DNA from: Marinovum sp.
GTDB lineage: Bacteria; Pseudomonadota; Alphaproteobacteria; Rhodobacterales; Rhodobacteraceae
Reading direction: 5' to 3'
Length of the DNA: 64,000 bases
Assembly (NCBI GenBank): GCA_022447495.1
Contig: JAKVBH010000021.1
Coordinates: forward strand, 1-64,000
Shown here one piece after another: positions 25,246 to 35,473 of this stretch. The first letter of the stretch is position 1. Each line of letters opens with the position of its first letter. The position numbers were made by a program, and so were the translations under genes. Under the pieces are notes generated by a model, which saw nothing but the letters and a program-made list of their open reading frames with translations, made no database searches and was not told the origin of the DNA.

Positions 25246-25293
25246 GCTCTCGGACATCCCGCTAAAAGTGCCGCTACGTAAATTCGGACTATA

Positions 25294-25311
25294 GTTGACG
25301 TAAACGTCAAC
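25294..25311. promoter_or_regulatory. Perfect 18-bp palindrome over a putative -35 region
   Basis: GTTGACGT-AA-ACGTCAAC has 8-bp perfect arms and a 2-bp centre. TTGACG inside the left arm could serve as a -35 element, with GATCTA 17 bp downstream as a weak -10. The shape resembles MerR-type operators with ACGT half-sites (for example LiuR-like sites). It lies 44 bp upstream of the gene at 25355. Confidence 0.6.
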
Positions 25312-25354
25312 CGTGCTGATCTAGACTCTAGATTTGTTGGTCGGGTCCAGTGTT

Positions 25355-25768
25355 ATGATACCAGTTTCAGAATTCTTGCATCAAAGAGCCGCGGCGTTCT
25401 CGCGCCGTGATTTCGCGCAACTTTCATCAAGTTTGCGCCTTCCCATGAACGTCCCCATCGGAACCAAAAGCCTTTATATCAAAGGCCGCGAGGAGGCTGA
25501 GACGTGTCTCAAGCACTATCAGGCGAACTTGACCGTCGAGGGATATGCCAAGACCACTTACAACGTACTTCACGAAGCCGAAGGGCCGGATGGGTCGGTG
25601 CGTCTATTGGTGGAATGGGTCGATCACAACATCCACGGCGTTGAGATCAGCAAAGCCGAGATGAGCTACTTCTGTGAACCCCGGGCTGATGGCGGCTGGG
25701 ACATCTCATTGGTTGAGGTCATTTCAATGCCAGCGGAGCGGCTCCTTGCAGGGATACCGCTCCATTAA
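25355..25768 (+). CDS. NTF2/SnoaL-like small protein
   Basis: This is about 137 residues from ATG 25355 (an alternative start lies 21 bp upstream). The alternating pattern with VSEFLHQRAAAFSRRDFAQL at the start, then VRLLVEWVDHN and the late MSYFCEPRADGGWDISLVEV, is what one expects of a nuclear-transport-factor-2/SnoaL fold. No catalytic residue set could be assigned. The gene stands alone behind the 25294 palindrome, which suggests dedicated regulation. Function is unknown. Confidence 0.6.
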   Translation: MIPVSEFLHQRAAAFSRRDFAQLSSSLRLPMNVPIGTKSLYIKGREEAETCLKHYQANLTVEGYAKTTYNVLHEAEGPDGSVRLLVEWVDHNIHGVEISKAEMSYFCEPRADGGWDISLVEVISMPAERLLAGIPLH

Positions 25769-25790
25769 TGCAACGTGCCTTGGGGCTATG

Positions 25791-26696
25791 TTACCAGTCT
25801 GCGGGACCTTTGTCGGCGAATTCATGGACCAAGAAGTCGATGAAAGCGCGGACTTTGGGTTGAGTGAAGCGACCGGGTGGGTAAACAGCGTAGATGCCTT
25901 GCGTCTCCATCGGAAGATCAGGGATCGCATCCTCAACCAGACCTTGCTCCATCGCGTCAGCGTAAAGGAAAGACGGCAAGTAGGCGATGCCAAGACCGGC
26001 CACAGCCGCGTTCAAAAGCGATTGTCCGTCATTGACGCTTAACCAACCCGCAGTGCGCACCTGTCGTTTTTCGCCGGAGGGCGAGGTCACCTTCCAAACA
26101 TTGCCGCTCGATTGGTTCGAGTAATGCAGAAGTTTATGCTCATTTAGATCGTCGATCTTGGATGGGCGGCCGTACTTTTCAAAGTAGCCGGGTGCCGCGA
26201 TCATGCGTCGGGTCGTCTCGGTCAACTTACGGGCGCGTAGTGAACTGTCCTCAAGTTCCCCCATCCGCACTGCCATATCAAAACCTTCAGAAATCAATTC
26301 CACGTACCGGTTGTTGAGCACCATGTTCACAGTGATGTCCGGGAATTCGACCAGAAAGTCGCCCAAGATGGGCGACAAGTGGTTGACGCCAAAGTCCGTC
26401 GCCACGGAAATCCTTAGCAAACCAGATGGCGCTGACTGCATCGACGTGACCAGAGCATCGGCTTCACCTGCATCATTGAGAACGCGACGGGCGCGATCAT
26501 AATAGGCAAGGCCAATTTCTGTGGGCGAAACCCGGCGCGTTGTGCGGTTCAAAAGCCGTGCGCCCAAACGGGCTTCAAGCGAAGACACATGTTTCGATAC
26601 GGCCGACTTCGAGATGCCCATCTTTTTTGCGGCATCTGTAAATCCACCTTGGTCCACGACGGTGGCAAAGGCTTCCATTTCGGTCAGGCGATCCAT
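25791..26696 (-). CDS. LysR-family transcriptional regulator
   Basis: This 301-residue LTTR has a helix-turn-helix in GGFTDAAKKMGISKSAVSKHVSSLEARLG (about 17-45) and the family continuation LLNRTTRRVSPTEIG. The CrgA/DmlR-like subgroup fits well. It is convergent with the NTF2-like gene (22 bp apart), and its upstream neighbour arsC points the same way 160 bp away. Its target is therefore not obvious from layout. The substrate domain is full length. Confidence 0.88.
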   Translation of the reverse strand: MDRLTEMEAFATVVDQGGFTDAAKKMGISKSAVSKHVSSLEARLGARLLNRTTRRVSPTEIGLAYYDRARRVLNDAGEADALVTSMQSAPSGLLRISVATDFGVNHLSPILGDFLVEFPDITVNMVLNNRYVELISEGFDMAVRMGELEDSSLRARKLTETTRRMIAAPGYFEKYGRPSKIDDLNEHKLLHYSNQSSGNVWKVTSPSGEKRQVRTAGWLSVNDGQSLLNAAVAGLGIAYLPSFLYADAMEQGLVEDAIPDLPMETQGIYAVYPPGRFTQPKVRAFIDFLVHEFADKGPADW

Positions 26697-26856
26697 GATG
26701 TTTTCCTTGGCTGCTCAGTCACAGCACAAGGTGTGTCTCTGAAATTAGTCCAAAGAGGGGCACCACCGAGACAATGGCAAGGTATTGTCATGTATCCTTT
26801 GCGGCACGGAAACAGTTCGATTGAAGTTGAGTCAAACGCATTTGACCACGGCGTCG

Positions 26857-27276
26857 CTAAACAAGATTGCCTTCGGCATCGAGAAGCATGGCCCCATCTT
26901 CCTTATAAAGAGGTCCCTTTGGCCGTGTCTGCAAAAGCGCAAAGACTGTCTCAGACGGGCGGCACAATTTTACACCTTTGGCCGTACAGACCAAAGGGCG
27001 GTTCACAAGGATCGGGTGTTCAAGCATGTGGTTGAGCAAAACCTCGTCCGACACAGTTTCGTCCAAAAGCCCTAGTTTCTTGGCCGGGCTCTTACTGGTC
27101 CGCAGCGCGTCGCGCGGCGTTAGGCCCGCGGCTGCAAAAAGCCCCAGTAGCTGTGGGCGCGTCCAACCGGTTTCAAGATATTCGATGACCGTAAGCTCCA
27201 CGTCAGAGGCGTGCAGGATTGCAAGCACATTTCGGGATGTGCCACAGGCGGGGTTGTGATGAATAACGGCGCGCAT
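26857..27276 (-). CDS. arsC: Arsenate reductase, glutaredoxin-type ArsC
   Basis: This 139-residue ArsC reduces arsenate to arsenite using glutaredoxin/glutathione. The catalytic Cys lies in NPACGTSRN (Cys11), and the family segments LETGWTRPQL, NHMLEHPILVNRPLV and the Arg-rich middle are present. It is probably the last gene of the run ilvD - lipoprotein - DUF6478 - hypothetical - arsC. No arsR, arsB or acr3 gene is near, so it is likely a housekeeping copy rather than part of an ars operon. Confidence 0.87.
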   Translation of the reverse strand: MRAVIHHNPACGTSRNVLAILHASDVELTVIEYLETGWTRPQLLGLFAAAGLTPRDALRTSKSPAKKLGLLDETVSDEVLLNHMLEHPILVNRPLVCTAKGVKLCRPSETVFALLQTRPKGPLYKEDGAMLLDAEGNLV

Positions 27277-27284
27277 GGATCGGC

Positions 27285-27647
27285 TCAGGTGGTTTCAACA
27301 GAGTGGCGGCGGAACGCGCGTTTGAGCATGTCGAGCTCTTCGCGCAAAAGCTGTACTTCGGCCCGCAGGTCGTCATCAAGCGGTTCGCCCGCCATCACAT
27401 GGACCTGCGCCAGCGGCGCGTCAGAGCCTTCTTCGGCAATCACCACGGTCTGTACCCCATCGCTCAACACCGACGTTGGAAGCGCCAAGGTCACACGCCA
27501 CCCGGCTTCGGGATGTTGCTCAATTCGGGGGGCGTCGAGGGGTTGCCCCATGTGATTGGCCGACAGCTGCGGCATGGCCTCGGTCCCGGTTAGGACACCT
27601 TCCCAGATACCATCGACAAACTTGGTTTTAAGTAGCTGTAACCCCAT
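27285..27647 (-). CDS. Conserved hypothetical protein
   Basis: This is 120 residues. The N-terminal part looks like a small beta domain (KFVDGIWEGVLTG, GWRVTLALPTSVLSDGVQTVVI). The C-terminus is a probable coiled coil (DDDLRAEVQLLREELDMLKRAF, about 90-111). No signal peptide or known domain was recognised. It lies 15 bp after the DUF6478 gene and 8 bp before arsC, so it is in the same transcription unit. The coiled coil suggests oligomerisation; nothing more can be said. Confidence 0.7.
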   Translation of the reverse strand: MGLQLLKTKFVDGIWEGVLTGTEAMPQLSANHMGQPLDAPRIEQHPEAGWRVTLALPTSVLSDGVQTVVIAEEGSDAPLAQVHVMAGEPLDDDLRAEVQLLREELDMLKRAFRRHSVETT

Positions 27648-27662
27648 AGCACCGATCCTCCG

Positions 27663-28436
27663 TTAGAGATCCGCGCGCGGACGGCGGCTCACCGTGAAAT
27701 CGCGCAAAGTGACTTGGTTCATCTCGGGACCTTCAAAGATCAGGTCTAGCCAGAGCTTCTCCACCCGCTTTTCGTTGAGCTTGGTGTAGGCAAGGTCAAA
27801 CTCGACGCCGACGTGCCCTTGGGTCATCGGCAACTCGCGGACAATCTGCTCGGTATTGGGCCCGTTTTTAATGTTCAAACGCGCAAATATTTCGATGGGC
27901 TTCTCAGTCTCCACAATTGTTTCAATGCGCATGAGGTGCTTTTTCTGAAGTCCGTGCGCGGCCTCTGGTGGCAGATCAACTACAACCGAGAGGTACGAGC
28001 CATCAAAGCAGAAGACATCCATGCGCAGGCCATATGGCGCGAGGTCTTCGGCGCGTTGGTTGCGCAACTGGCGGAAAGTGAGCTCGGAAATATCGCAATC
28101 ATGAAAGAGCGTGACCTCACGGCCAAGCATCGATTTCGATTGCACAGAAGACAGGCCCGGCACCGGCAAACGCCCGCGCCAAAGCTCGGGGCGCCAAGAC
28201 CAATCGGCATTGTGTGGGACTTGCATAGCGTTCGAGCCTACAGGCGGCAGGGCCAAGCGATCATCCGCCGTATGGATCAATCGGTCGAGATGTTGGCGTA
28301 GCCGTCGCGCCCAGTTCCGCTCAGCGCGCAGGGCGGAAAGCTCCATCGTATGGGCGCCACGGGCTGTCCGCGCCCATCGGCGCAGCGCCATTTTATGAGT
28401 TAAACCTGTCCAGAGGCCTCTTGGCTGTTCTGACAT
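27663..28436 (-). CDS. DUF6478 family protein
   Basis: This 257-residue protein resembles the DUF6478 family of Rhodobacteraceae. Recognisable parts are LRRWARTARGAHTMELSALR near the N-terminus, the central WRPELWRGRLPVPGLSSVQS (about 81-100), and the C-terminal LDLIFEGPEMNQVTLRDFTV. There is no signal peptide or membrane helix. The start at 28436 is supported by GGAG upstream, while ATG 28391 is an alternative. Function is unknown. It precedes the coiled-coil protein gene and arsC in a tight run. Confidence 0.75.
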   Translation of the reverse strand: MSEQPRGLWTGLTHKMALRRWARTARGAHTMELSALRAERNWARRLRQHLDRLIHTADDRLALPPVGSNAMQVPHNADWSWRPELWRGRLPVPGLSSVQSKSMLGREVTLFHDCDISELTFRQLRNQRAEDLAPYGLRMDVFCFDGSYLSVVVDLPPEAAHGLQKKHLMRIETIVETEKPIEIFARLNIKNGPNTEQIVRELPMTQGHVGVEFDLAYTKLNEKRVEKLWLDLIFEGPEMNQVTLRDFTVSRRPRADL

Positions 28437-28500
28437 GGTTGTGCTCCGCTCTTACGCGCCCCGCCCGGCGATACTCCGTGCGAGTCTCTGACGGACAGTC

Positions 28501-29181
28501 TTACGGAGTATCGTTTCCATTAAACAAACGCCCCAATAAATTGCCTACGTCAAGTGTTTGCTGTGTCTCGGGCGAGGGATCGGTGGACACAAGGTTTGGT
28601 TCCCGCTGGGCGATGAGCCCGTGAAGGACCTGATCTAGCAGCCGCGCACCGGGGGCGGCGGAGAGGATATCTTCTTCAGAACTATAGACCGTGACCAAGA
28701 CCGGATGGCGGGCCAGCCATTGGGCAGCGCGCCATTGTGGACCGAAGCCGTCGTTCTCTTCTCCATCCACGGGTGCGCGCGCAACGCCATTATCGAGGAC
28801 GGTTGGTGAAATGTTCGACGATCCGCTGGCTGCGGACAAAAGCGTTTCGCCAGAACTGGGAGATAGCTGCGCTGGTCCAACGGTCACGGTCACATATCCC
28901 GCGTGGACGCCCCCGCTATTGCGCAAGAGCGCGTTGCAATCACCCACGAGGGCGAAGCTCGATCTCCCCGAATTGCGCAGGGAGCGCGGTTCGATGCACC
29001 AGCCCGCTGGGGTTTTGAGGCGAATGTCGCCTGCGGCAAGATCAGCTTCAGACAATGCGCGCGCAGACGCAGGTGGGGTCGCGCCCAAAGGCGCGAATCC
29101 AAGTTGCGAGAGTTCTGGCGTGCAGCCCGCCAGAGCCCAAACGGCCAGAAGGCCGCCTAGTTTAGAGCGACATATACTCAT
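28501..29181 (-). CDS. Predicted lipoprotein of unknown function
   Basis: This is 226 residues from ATG 29181, giving a lipoprotein signal ([13 protein letters not shown]) with lipobox LAGC at about 17-20. The start lies inside the last codons of ilvD, overlapping 20 bp, so translation is probably coupled. The mature part carries [20 protein letters not shown] and two Cys that may form a disulfide (WC and GDC). No known domain was recognised. It is likely attached to a membrane facing the periplasm. Confidence 0.75.
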   Translation of the reverse strand: MSICRSKLGGLLAVWALAGCTPELSQLGFAPLGATPPASARALSEADLAAGDIRLKTPAGWCIEPRSLRNSGRSSFALVGDCNALLRNSGGVHAGYVTVTVGPAQLSPSSGETLLSAASGSSNISPTVLDNGVARAPVDGEENDGFGPQWRAAQWLARHPVLVTVYSSEEDILSAAPGARLLDQVLHGLIAQREPNLVSTDPSPETQQTLDVGNLLGRLFNGNDTP

Positions 29182-30925
29182 GCTTCTCCTCGGCGCCGCC
29201 GGGATGGGTGACCGCACCGCGATAGGCACCGCCCACGAGTTGCGCGTATTTCCAAAGCGCCCCAGATGCGTAGATCGTTTCGCGGGGACCAGCCCATTTG
29301 ATCTTACGTTCGGCCAGTTGTTCTTCGGTGAGGTCCACGGACAGCTCGCCGGTGATCGCATCGATCGTTATGATGTCGCCGTTCTCGAGCATACCAATCG
29401 GTCCGCCATGAGCCGATTCCGGTCCCACGTGACCCACACAGAATCCGCGGGTGGCCCCCGAGAAGCGGCCATCAGTGATCAAGGCCACCTTCTTGCCCAT
29501 GCCCTGACCCGACAGCGCAGCGGTGGTGGCGAGCATCTCGCGCATTCCGGGGCCACCGGAGGGGCCTTCGTTGCGGATGACGATCACTTCGCCTTCTTTG
29601 TATTCGCGTTTTTGCACGGCTTCAAAGGCGTCTTGTTCGCATTCAAACACGCGCGCCGGCCCCACGAACCGTTGATGCTGGCTGGGGATACCGGCCACTT
29701 TCACAATCGCGCCTTCCGGGGCGAGGTTGCCCTTGAGACCCACAACGCCACCGGTTTTGGTAATGGGCGTGTAGATGGAATAGATGACCTTACCATCGGC
29801 TTCGCGTGCCACACGGTCGAGCTCTTCGCCCACGCTGCGGCCGCTGGCGGTGATGCAATCTTCGTGGATGAGCCCCGCTTTGCGCAGCTCTTTCATCACC
29901 ACGGGCAGGCCACCGCTGTCGTAGAGGTCTTTGGCTACATATTGCCCGCCGGGTTTGAGATCTACGAAGTAGGGCGTGTCGCGGAAAATCTCACAGACAT
30001 CGTCGAGGAAGAACTCAATACCTGCCTCATGCGCAATCGCAGGCAGGTGGAGACCGGCATTGGTCGAGCCACCGGTGCAGGCCACAACGCGGGCCGCATT
30101 TTCAAGCGATTGGCGGGTGACGATGTCACGGGCGCGGATGTTTTTCTCGATGAGGTCCATGACCGCCTGGCCAGACGCCTCGCCATATTGGTCGCGGCTC
30201 TCATAGGGCGCTGGCGCACCCGAGGAGTTAAAGAGCGCCAAACCGATCGCCTCAGACACACAGGCCATGGTATTGGCCGTGAACTGGCCGCCGCAGGCGC
30301 CCGCCGAAGGACAGGCCACACGTTCGAGCATGTCGAGGGCCGCATCGGAGAGTTCGTTGTTCTGGTGTTTGCCCACCGCTTCGAACATGTCCTGAACGGT
30401 GAGATCGCGGGTGCGGAAATCCTCGGGAATCTCATCTACCTGAGGCGCTTTGCCGGGCAGGATCGAACCGCCATAGATAAAGACCGACGGTACGTTGAGG
30501 CGCACCATGGCCATCATCATCCCTGGCAGGGATTTGTCACAGCCAGCAAGGCCCACAATCGCGTCATAGCAGTGGCCGCGCATGGTCAGCTCGACGGTGT
30601 CGGCGATGGCTTCGCGTGACGCTAGGGAGGAACGCATGCCCTCGTGGCCCATGGCAATGCCATCAGTGACGGTGATTGTGGTGAACTCGCGTGGCGTACC
30701 AAAGGCTTGTTTCACACCCATCTTCACGGCTTGCGCCTGGCGGTTGAGTGAAATGTTACACGGTGCCGCTTCGTTCCAGCAGCTGGCCACACCCACCAGC
30801 GGCTGGTGTATTTCGTCCTCGGTCATGCCCATGGCATAATAGTACGACCGGTGCGGTGCCCGCTCTGGGCCTTCGGTCACGTGGCGGCTGGGCAGCTTGG
30901 ATTTGTCGAACTTGCGCTTAAGCAC
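29162..30925 (-). CDS. ilvD: Dihydroxy-acid dehydratase
   Basis: This is about 587 residues. The best start is GTG 30925, with GGAGG upstream and an N-terminus ([14 protein letters not shown]) typical of the family. IlvD dehydrates dihydroxy-isovalerate and dihydroxy-methylvalerate in valine, leucine and isoleucine synthesis. Fe-S ligand and signature segments [29 protein letters not shown] and [16 protein letters not shown] are present, as is [18 protein letters not shown]. It is complete and heads the minus-strand run that ends with arsC. Confidence 0.94.
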   Translation of the reverse strand: MLKRKFDKSKLPSRHVTEGPERAPHRSYYYAMGMTEDEIHQPLVGVASCWNEAAPCNISLNRQAQAVKMGVKQAFGTPREFTTITVTDGIAMGHEGMRSSLASREAIADTVELTMRGHCYDAIVGLAGCDKSLPGMMMAMVRLNVPSVFIYGGSILPGKAPQVDEIPEDFRTRDLTVQDMFEAVGKHQNNELSDAALDMLERVACPSAGACGGQFTANTMACVSEAIGLALFNSSGAPAPYESRDQYGEASGQAVMDLIEKNIRARDIVTRQSLENAARVVACTGGSTNAGLHLPAIAHEAGIEFFLDDVCEIFRDTPYFVDLKPGGQYVAKDLYDSGGLPVVMKELRKAGLIHEDCITASGRSVGEELDRVAREADGKVIYSIYTPITKTGGVVGLKGNLAPEGAIVKVAGIPSQHQRFVGPARVFECEQDAFEAVQKREYKEGEVIVIRNEGPSGGPGMREMLATTAALSGQGMGKKVALITDGRFSGATRGFCVGHVGPESAHGGPIGMLENGDIITIDAITGELSVDLTEEQLAERKIKWAGPRETIYASGALWKYAQLVGGAYRGAVTHPGGAEEKHEYMSL

Positions 30926-31049
30926 CTGGCATCCTCCCCATTTGGTTTCAAGTCGCATACCGGGGGCTGTGCCGTGAAACAAGCGGCAAAGCGCGCCTTG
31001 GATAGAGCGCCATTGCAAAAGAAAGTGGCTTGTGGGAACGGTCGCTCCC

Positions 31050-31955
31050 ATGACTTGGCAAAAACCCTTCGACGCCTTTGTTGCGCCGGCCCGACTAAAG
31101 CCTCAGATCTGGCGCCTTATTGTTGGGATGGTTTTGATCTCTGTCGCCTTTTTCGCGGTTGCGATCTCCTTGATTTTGATTGTGCCGGGAACGGTTGGGT
31201 ACTTGGACGACATCTACACCTACGATGCCTGCGAATTCGAAACGGGGCAGTTATGTCGGTCCACCATTTGGGTCGAGCTTTTTGCCTTTAGTGGCGCGAT
31301 AGTGGGAGTATGGCTCGCCGCGCGGGGGCTTCACAAGCGCTCGTTTGCATCCCTCCTCGGGTCTCGAGACAAGTTTTTTCGTGACTTCGGATGCGCCGTT
31401 TTGGTGCTATTTGGGATCTATGGGCTCCTCTACTTGGGCCTTTTCGGCGCAGGAATTGAACCATTGCCTCTTGCCCAGCACGATTTTCTCTCGTGGGTGA
31501 GTGTTATTTTTCCGATCACCGTCGCTGCGCTTTTGGTTCAGACATTGGCAGAAGAAATCGTTTTTCGCGGATATTTACAGCAGCAATTCGCCGCGCGTTT
31601 CCAGGGTCCTTTGGTCTGGCTGTTTGTGCCGTCGCTTGTTTTTGGGCTTCTGCACTATGATCCTGTACTGCTGGGCGGCAATGTCTGGGCATTTATCATT
31701 GTAATCTCTTTTTCGGGCATTGTGATGGCCGATTTGACGGCGCGGACCGGTACTCTCGGCGCGGCTTGGGGACTGCATTGGGCCAACAATGTTATTGCCC
31801 TTTTGCTCTTTGGCTACGATGATCCCTACAGCACACTGGCACTGTTTTTGTTCCCATATAGCGCAGCGGACACACCGTTTTGGTCTGTGATGTTTTGGGG
31901 GATCGCTGTTCCGGGAAGCGTTTGGTTGATACTGCGCCGACTTCTTGCCCGTTGA
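31050..31955 (+). CDS. CPBP-family intramembrane metalloprotease
   Basis: This is about 301 residues from ATG 31050 (a GTG 18 bp upstream is possible). Several membrane helices are evident, the first at about 22-45. The CPBP/Abi motifs are complete: EEIVFRGY (about 176-183), FGLLHY with its His, and HWANN (HxxxN) later. Members cleave within membranes, such as Rce1-type CAAX proteases, or act in bacteriocin self-immunity. It is divergent from ilvD and precedes accD, with no toxin gene near. The role is unclear. Confidence 0.88.
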   Translation: MTWQKPFDAFVAPARLKPQIWRLIVGMVLISVAFFAVAISLILIVPGTVGYLDDIYTYDACEFETGQLCRSTIWVELFAFSGAIVGVWLAARGLHKRSFASLLGSRDKFFRDFGCAVLVLFGIYGLLYLGLFGAGIEPLPLAQHDFLSWVSVIFPITVAALLVQTLAEEIVFRGYLQQQFAARFQGPLVWLFVPSLVFGLLHYDPVLLGGNVWAFIIVISFSGIVMADLTARTGTLGAAWGLHWANNVIALLLFGYDDPYSTLALFLFPYSAADTPFWSVMFWGIAVPGSVWLILRRLLAR

Positions 31956-32019
31956 TTGCATTTCGTGCGGCCCCGGCTTATTGCGGAAACACATAACGTG
32001 AGGTTGGGGAGCAGCCCGT

Positions 32020-32955
32020 ATGAACTGGATCAGCAATTATGTGCGTCCGCGCATCAACTCCATCTTTTCGCGCCGAGAAACGCCCGAAAATTTATGGACC
32101 AAGTGCGACCAATGCGGGACCATGTTGTTCCACCGTGAACTGCGCGAAAGCCTGAATGTCTGTACCTCCTGCGGCCATCACATGGCCATCACTCCACGCG
32201 ACCGGTTCACGGCGCTCTTCGATGGGGGGGTCTTTAGCGAAGTTGACGTGCCTGAGCCGCTCACCGATCCGCTCCAATTCCGGGATAGCAAGAAATATCC
32301 AGACCGGATGAAGACCGCCCAAAAAACCACGGGCGAAAGCGAAGCGATGCTTGTTGCAGAAGGTGAAATGGGCCGTGCGCCCGTCGTCTGTGCCGCACAA
32401 GATTTTAGCTTCATGGGTGGCTCTATGGGGATGTATGTGGGCAATGCCATCATCGCCGCCGCTGAACGCGCTGTGGCCAAGGGCTGTCCAATGATCCTAT
32501 TTTCCGCTGCCGGTGGGGCGCGGATGCAAGAAGGTATTCTAAGCCTCATGCAGATGCCGCGCACGACCGTGGCGGTGCAAATACTCAAAGAGGCGGGGCT
32601 GCCCTATATCGTTGTGCTCACCCATCCCACCACGGGCGGTGTGACGGCGTCCTACGCGATGCTTGGTGATGTGCAGATGGCCGAACCCAATGCTTTGATC
32701 TGCTTTGCCGGTCCACGCGTCATTGAACAGACCATCCGCGAGAAGCTTCCCGAGGGATTCCAACGCGCTGAGTATCTCTTGGACCATGGCATGTTGGATC
32801 GAGTGACCAAACGCTCTGAGATGCGCGACGAGTTGATCACCATCACACGTATGCTCATGCGCTTGCCGCCGCCCATCAAAGGCGACCTGCCCAAACCGTC
32901 GCCCGAGGAAGCGGCTGCCTTAGCGGCCCCTGCCAAAGACGAGACCCCCTCGTGA
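32020..32955 (+). CDS. accD: Acetyl-CoA carboxylase carboxyltransferase subunit beta
   Basis: This 311-residue AccD, with AccA, transfers the carboxyl group from biotin to acetyl-CoA in fatty acid synthesis. The N-terminal zinc ribbon (CDQCG and CTSCGHH, about 29-51) and carboxyltransferase blocks FMGGSMGMYVGNAI, GGARMQEGILSLMQM and HPTTGGVTASYA are intact. The C-terminal tail is rich in Pro and Ala. The stop overlaps the folC start (GTGA), the accD-folC pairing common in alphaproteobacteria. Confidence 0.96.
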   Translation: MNWISNYVRPRINSIFSRRETPENLWTKCDQCGTMLFHRELRESLNVCTSCGHHMAITPRDRFTALFDGGVFSEVDVPEPLTDPLQFRDSKKYPDRMKTAQKTTGESEAMLVAEGEMGRAPVVCAAQDFSFMGGSMGMYVGNAIIAAAERAVAKGCPMILFSAAGGARMQEGILSLMQMPRTTVAVQILKEAGLPYIVVLTHPTTGGVTASYAMLGDVQMAEPNALICFAGPRVIEQTIREKLPEGFQRAEYLLDHGMLDRVTKRSEMRDELITITRMLMRLPPPIKGDLPKPSPEEAAALAAPAKDETPS

Positions 32956-34223
32956 CTCAGGGCTCGGACGTCATCCTTGAAAGGATGATGGCGCTCCATC
33001 CCAAGATCATTGACCTGACCCTGGATCGCGTGTGGCGGTTGTTAGAGCAGCTGGACAATCCCCAGGACAAGCTTCCGCCGGTGGTTCATATCGCGGGCAC
33101 AAATGGCAAAGGCTCAACCCAGGCTATGCTGCGTGCGGGCTTCGAAGCGGCGGGGCTCAAGGCGCATGCCTATACCTCGCCTCATTTGGCGCGGTTTCAC
33201 GAACGCATCCGCCTCGCCGGAGAGTTGATCACCGAAGACGCGCTCACCGACGTCCTTGACGAGTGCTATGCAGCCAATGACGGGGTGCCGATCACCTATT
33301 TTGAGATCACCACCTGTGCCGCGCTTTTGGCCTTCTCACGGGTGCCTGCAGATGTCTGTTTGCTGGAGGTCGGTCTCGGCGGGCGGCTTGATTGCACAAA
33401 CGTGGTCGATGAACCCGCCATGACCGTGATCACGCCAGTTTCAATGGACCATGAGCAATTCCTTGGCGATACGATTGCCAAAATCGCTGGGGAAAAGGCA
33501 GGCATAATCAAACGCCGCGTTCCCTGTGTCGTCGCGCCTCAGCAAGCGGCCGGACTTGAGGTGATCGAAGCGCGCGCCGAACGGTTGTTCGCCCCCATTT
33601 TGACCTATGGTCAGCAATGGCATGTCTGGGAAGAGCATGGGCGGTTGATCTTCCAAGATGAGACAGGGCTGTTGGATTTACCTCTGCCGAACCTGCCTGG
33701 AGCACATCAGATTGAGAATGCAGGCGCAGCTCTGATGGTATTGCGCCACATGGGGCATGGTGAGGCAGCCTGCGAAGCGGCGGTCACTCAAGCCTTGTGG
33801 CCCGCCCGGATGCAGCGTTTGCGTGAGGGGCCGCTGATTGACGCAGCCGGGTCGGCCGAGCTTTGGCTCGATGGTGGCCACAATCCAGCCGCAGGTCAGG
33901 CTTTGGCCAATCACCTGGCAACTTTGCCCAAACGGCCGACCTATCTCATCTGTGGGATGCTCAACACCAAAGATGCCACGGGCTACATGACCCCGCTTGC
34001 CGCGCAGGCCCAAGAACTCCACGCTGTGGCGATCCCGGGAGAGGCAAATACCCTGCCTGCTGATGAGGCGGCAACTATGGCGCGGTCCGTCGGCCTCGAC
34101 GCGTTCGAAGCACAGAGCGTTGAGGCTGCGCTGGCTTCCATTGTCGAACGCGTGCCCGAGGCCCGTGTCCTGATTTGTGGCTCGCTCTACCTGGCGGGGC
34201 ATATCCTGCGCTCGAACGGCTAG
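32952..34223 (+). CDS. folC: Dihydrofolate synthase / folylpolyglutamate synthase
   Basis: This 423-residue Mur-ligase-like enzyme adds glutamate to dihydropteroate and folates. The P-loop is GTNGKGST (about 49-56), followed by YTSPHLARFHERI, and the family motifs VGLGGRLDCTN and DHEQFLGDTIAKIAGEKAGI are present, as is LDGGHNPAA. The GTG start at 32952 overlaps the accD stop. A more internal ATG would cut the N-terminal helix. Complete and of usual length. Confidence 0.95.
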   Translation: MTQGSDVILERMMALHPKIIDLTLDRVWRLLEQLDNPQDKLPPVVHIAGTNGKGSTQAMLRAGFEAAGLKAHAYTSPHLARFHERIRLAGELITEDALTDVLDECYAANDGVPITYFEITTCAALLAFSRVPADVCLLEVGLGGRLDCTNVVDEPAMTVITPVSMDHEQFLGDTIAKIAGEKAGIIKRRVPCVVAPQQAAGLEVIEARAERLFAPILTYGQQWHVWEEHGRLIFQDETGLLDLPLPNLPGAHQIENAGAALMVLRHMGHGEAACEAAVTQALWPARMQRLREGPLIDAAGSAELWLDGGHNPAAGQALANHLATLPKRPTYLICGMLNTKDATGYMTPLAAQAQELHAVAIPGEANTLPADEAATMARSVGLDAFEAQSVEAALASIVERVPEARVLICGSLYLAGHILRSNG

Positions 34224-34449
34224 GGGGTGTCAATCACGCGCACAGCTGGTGGGGGGACTGGTCGCGTGCTCGTAACAGCGCACGAGCGACCTCATCTATG
34301 TTGGGAGCTGCGACGTCCATCATCGTCGATGGTATCCCAACCGCAGGCCAGAAATGCGGTGACACGCTTGCTTTGGCGTGGATTTGGGTCAAAACGGAAA
34401 CCTGATCGAAATCGTCGTTGTTGCTGTGCAAACTGGAAAGTGAGTTCTC

Positions 34450-35238
34450 ATGTCTTTCACCCTCGCCACTTGGAATATCAATTCTGTCCGCCTGCGCGCG
34501 GGTCTTGTGGAAAAGCTTCTGCGGGAAGAAGCCCCCGACGTGCTGTGCCTTCAAGAATGCAAAAGCCCCGTGGATAAAATCCCAATGGAGGGCTTTGCGA
34601 CGCTGGGCTACTCCCATCTCGTGGCGCGGGGGCAGAAGGGTTATAATGGTGTGGCGATCCTCTCACGGCGCCCAATTGAGGATGCAGGCGACCGTGACTT
34701 CGCTTCTCTCGGTCATGCCAGGCATGTGGCAGCGCGACTGGAAAATGGCGTTACGATCCACAACTTCTATGTGCCTGCGGGTGGCGACAAACCCGACCGC
34801 GCAGTGAATGAGAAATTTGGCCAAAAGCTCGATTACCTCAGCGAGATGCGCGACTGGTTCCGGGCAGAACCGCCGACGAAGGCGATCATGGTAGGTGACC
34901 TAAACATTGCTCCGCGCGAGGACGATGTTTGGAACCACAAACAGCTTTTGAAAGTGGTGAGCCATACACCCATCGAGGTGGAGCATCTAGCGGAAACCCA
35001 AGCCGCTGGGGGGTGGGTCGACGTCACCCGTGCCGATATCCCTGAGGGGAATCTCTATAGCTGGTGGTCCTACCGCTCGCCCGATTGGGATGCCGCCGAC
35101 AAAGGCCGCCGTTTGGATCACATCTGGGCCACCGCTGACATCGCAGGCGCCGCCTCCGGCAGCCGTATTTTGCGCGATGTGCGGGGGTGGGAGCAGCCGT
35201 CGGACCACGCACCTGTGTTTGCAACTTTTGATGTTTGA
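34450..35238 (+). CDS. xthA: Exodeoxyribonuclease III
   Basis: This 262-residue AP endonuclease/3' exonuclease is used in base excision repair. Signature parts are ATWNINSVRLR (5-15), LCLQECKSP with the metal Glu, GDLNIAPREDDVW (catalytic Asp/Asn), and the final GWEQPSDHAPV with the catalytic His. Complete. It stands in the plus direction 226 bp after folC; that gap holds no gene or element I can recognise. Confidence 0.95.
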   Translation: MSFTLATWNINSVRLRAGLVEKLLREEAPDVLCLQECKSPVDKIPMEGFATLGYSHLVARGQKGYNGVAILSRRPIEDAGDRDFASLGHARHVAARLENGVTIHNFYVPAGGDKPDRAVNEKFGQKLDYLSEMRDWFRAEPPTKAIMVGDLNIAPREDDVWNHKQLLKVVSHTPIEVEHLAETQAAGGWVDVTRADIPEGNLYSWWSYRSPDWDAADKGRRLDHIWATADIAGAASGSRILRDVRGWEQPSDHAPVFATFDV

Positions 35239-35473
35239 AGCAATTCAGTGCGCTACACAAAGCACTTCGAGAGTGGCTATGCTGAGGGTTCCATGTTTCG
35301 ATCTTTGATGTGTTGCACTTTTCTGACTTTTCTATTAATTTCAAATGATTAACGCTAAAAATAGCGCACATGCTTTCCAAGAAAATGTGTATTGCGGCAA
35401 GGCTGCCCTTTCTCTTTGCCATCTTATAAGAAGAGAGGAGTTAGATAGCAGAGCACTTCGAAAGGAGGCACTG

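Noticed and set aside
28691-30619. 642-residue plus-strand open frame opposite ilvD and the lipoprotein
   Set aside because: Antisense to ilvD with all its signatures; rich in Arg/His/Gly without any family motif.
34224-34449. Possible small gene between folC and xthA
   Set aside because: Frames on both strands lack ribosome sites and family sequence; nothing supportable seen.
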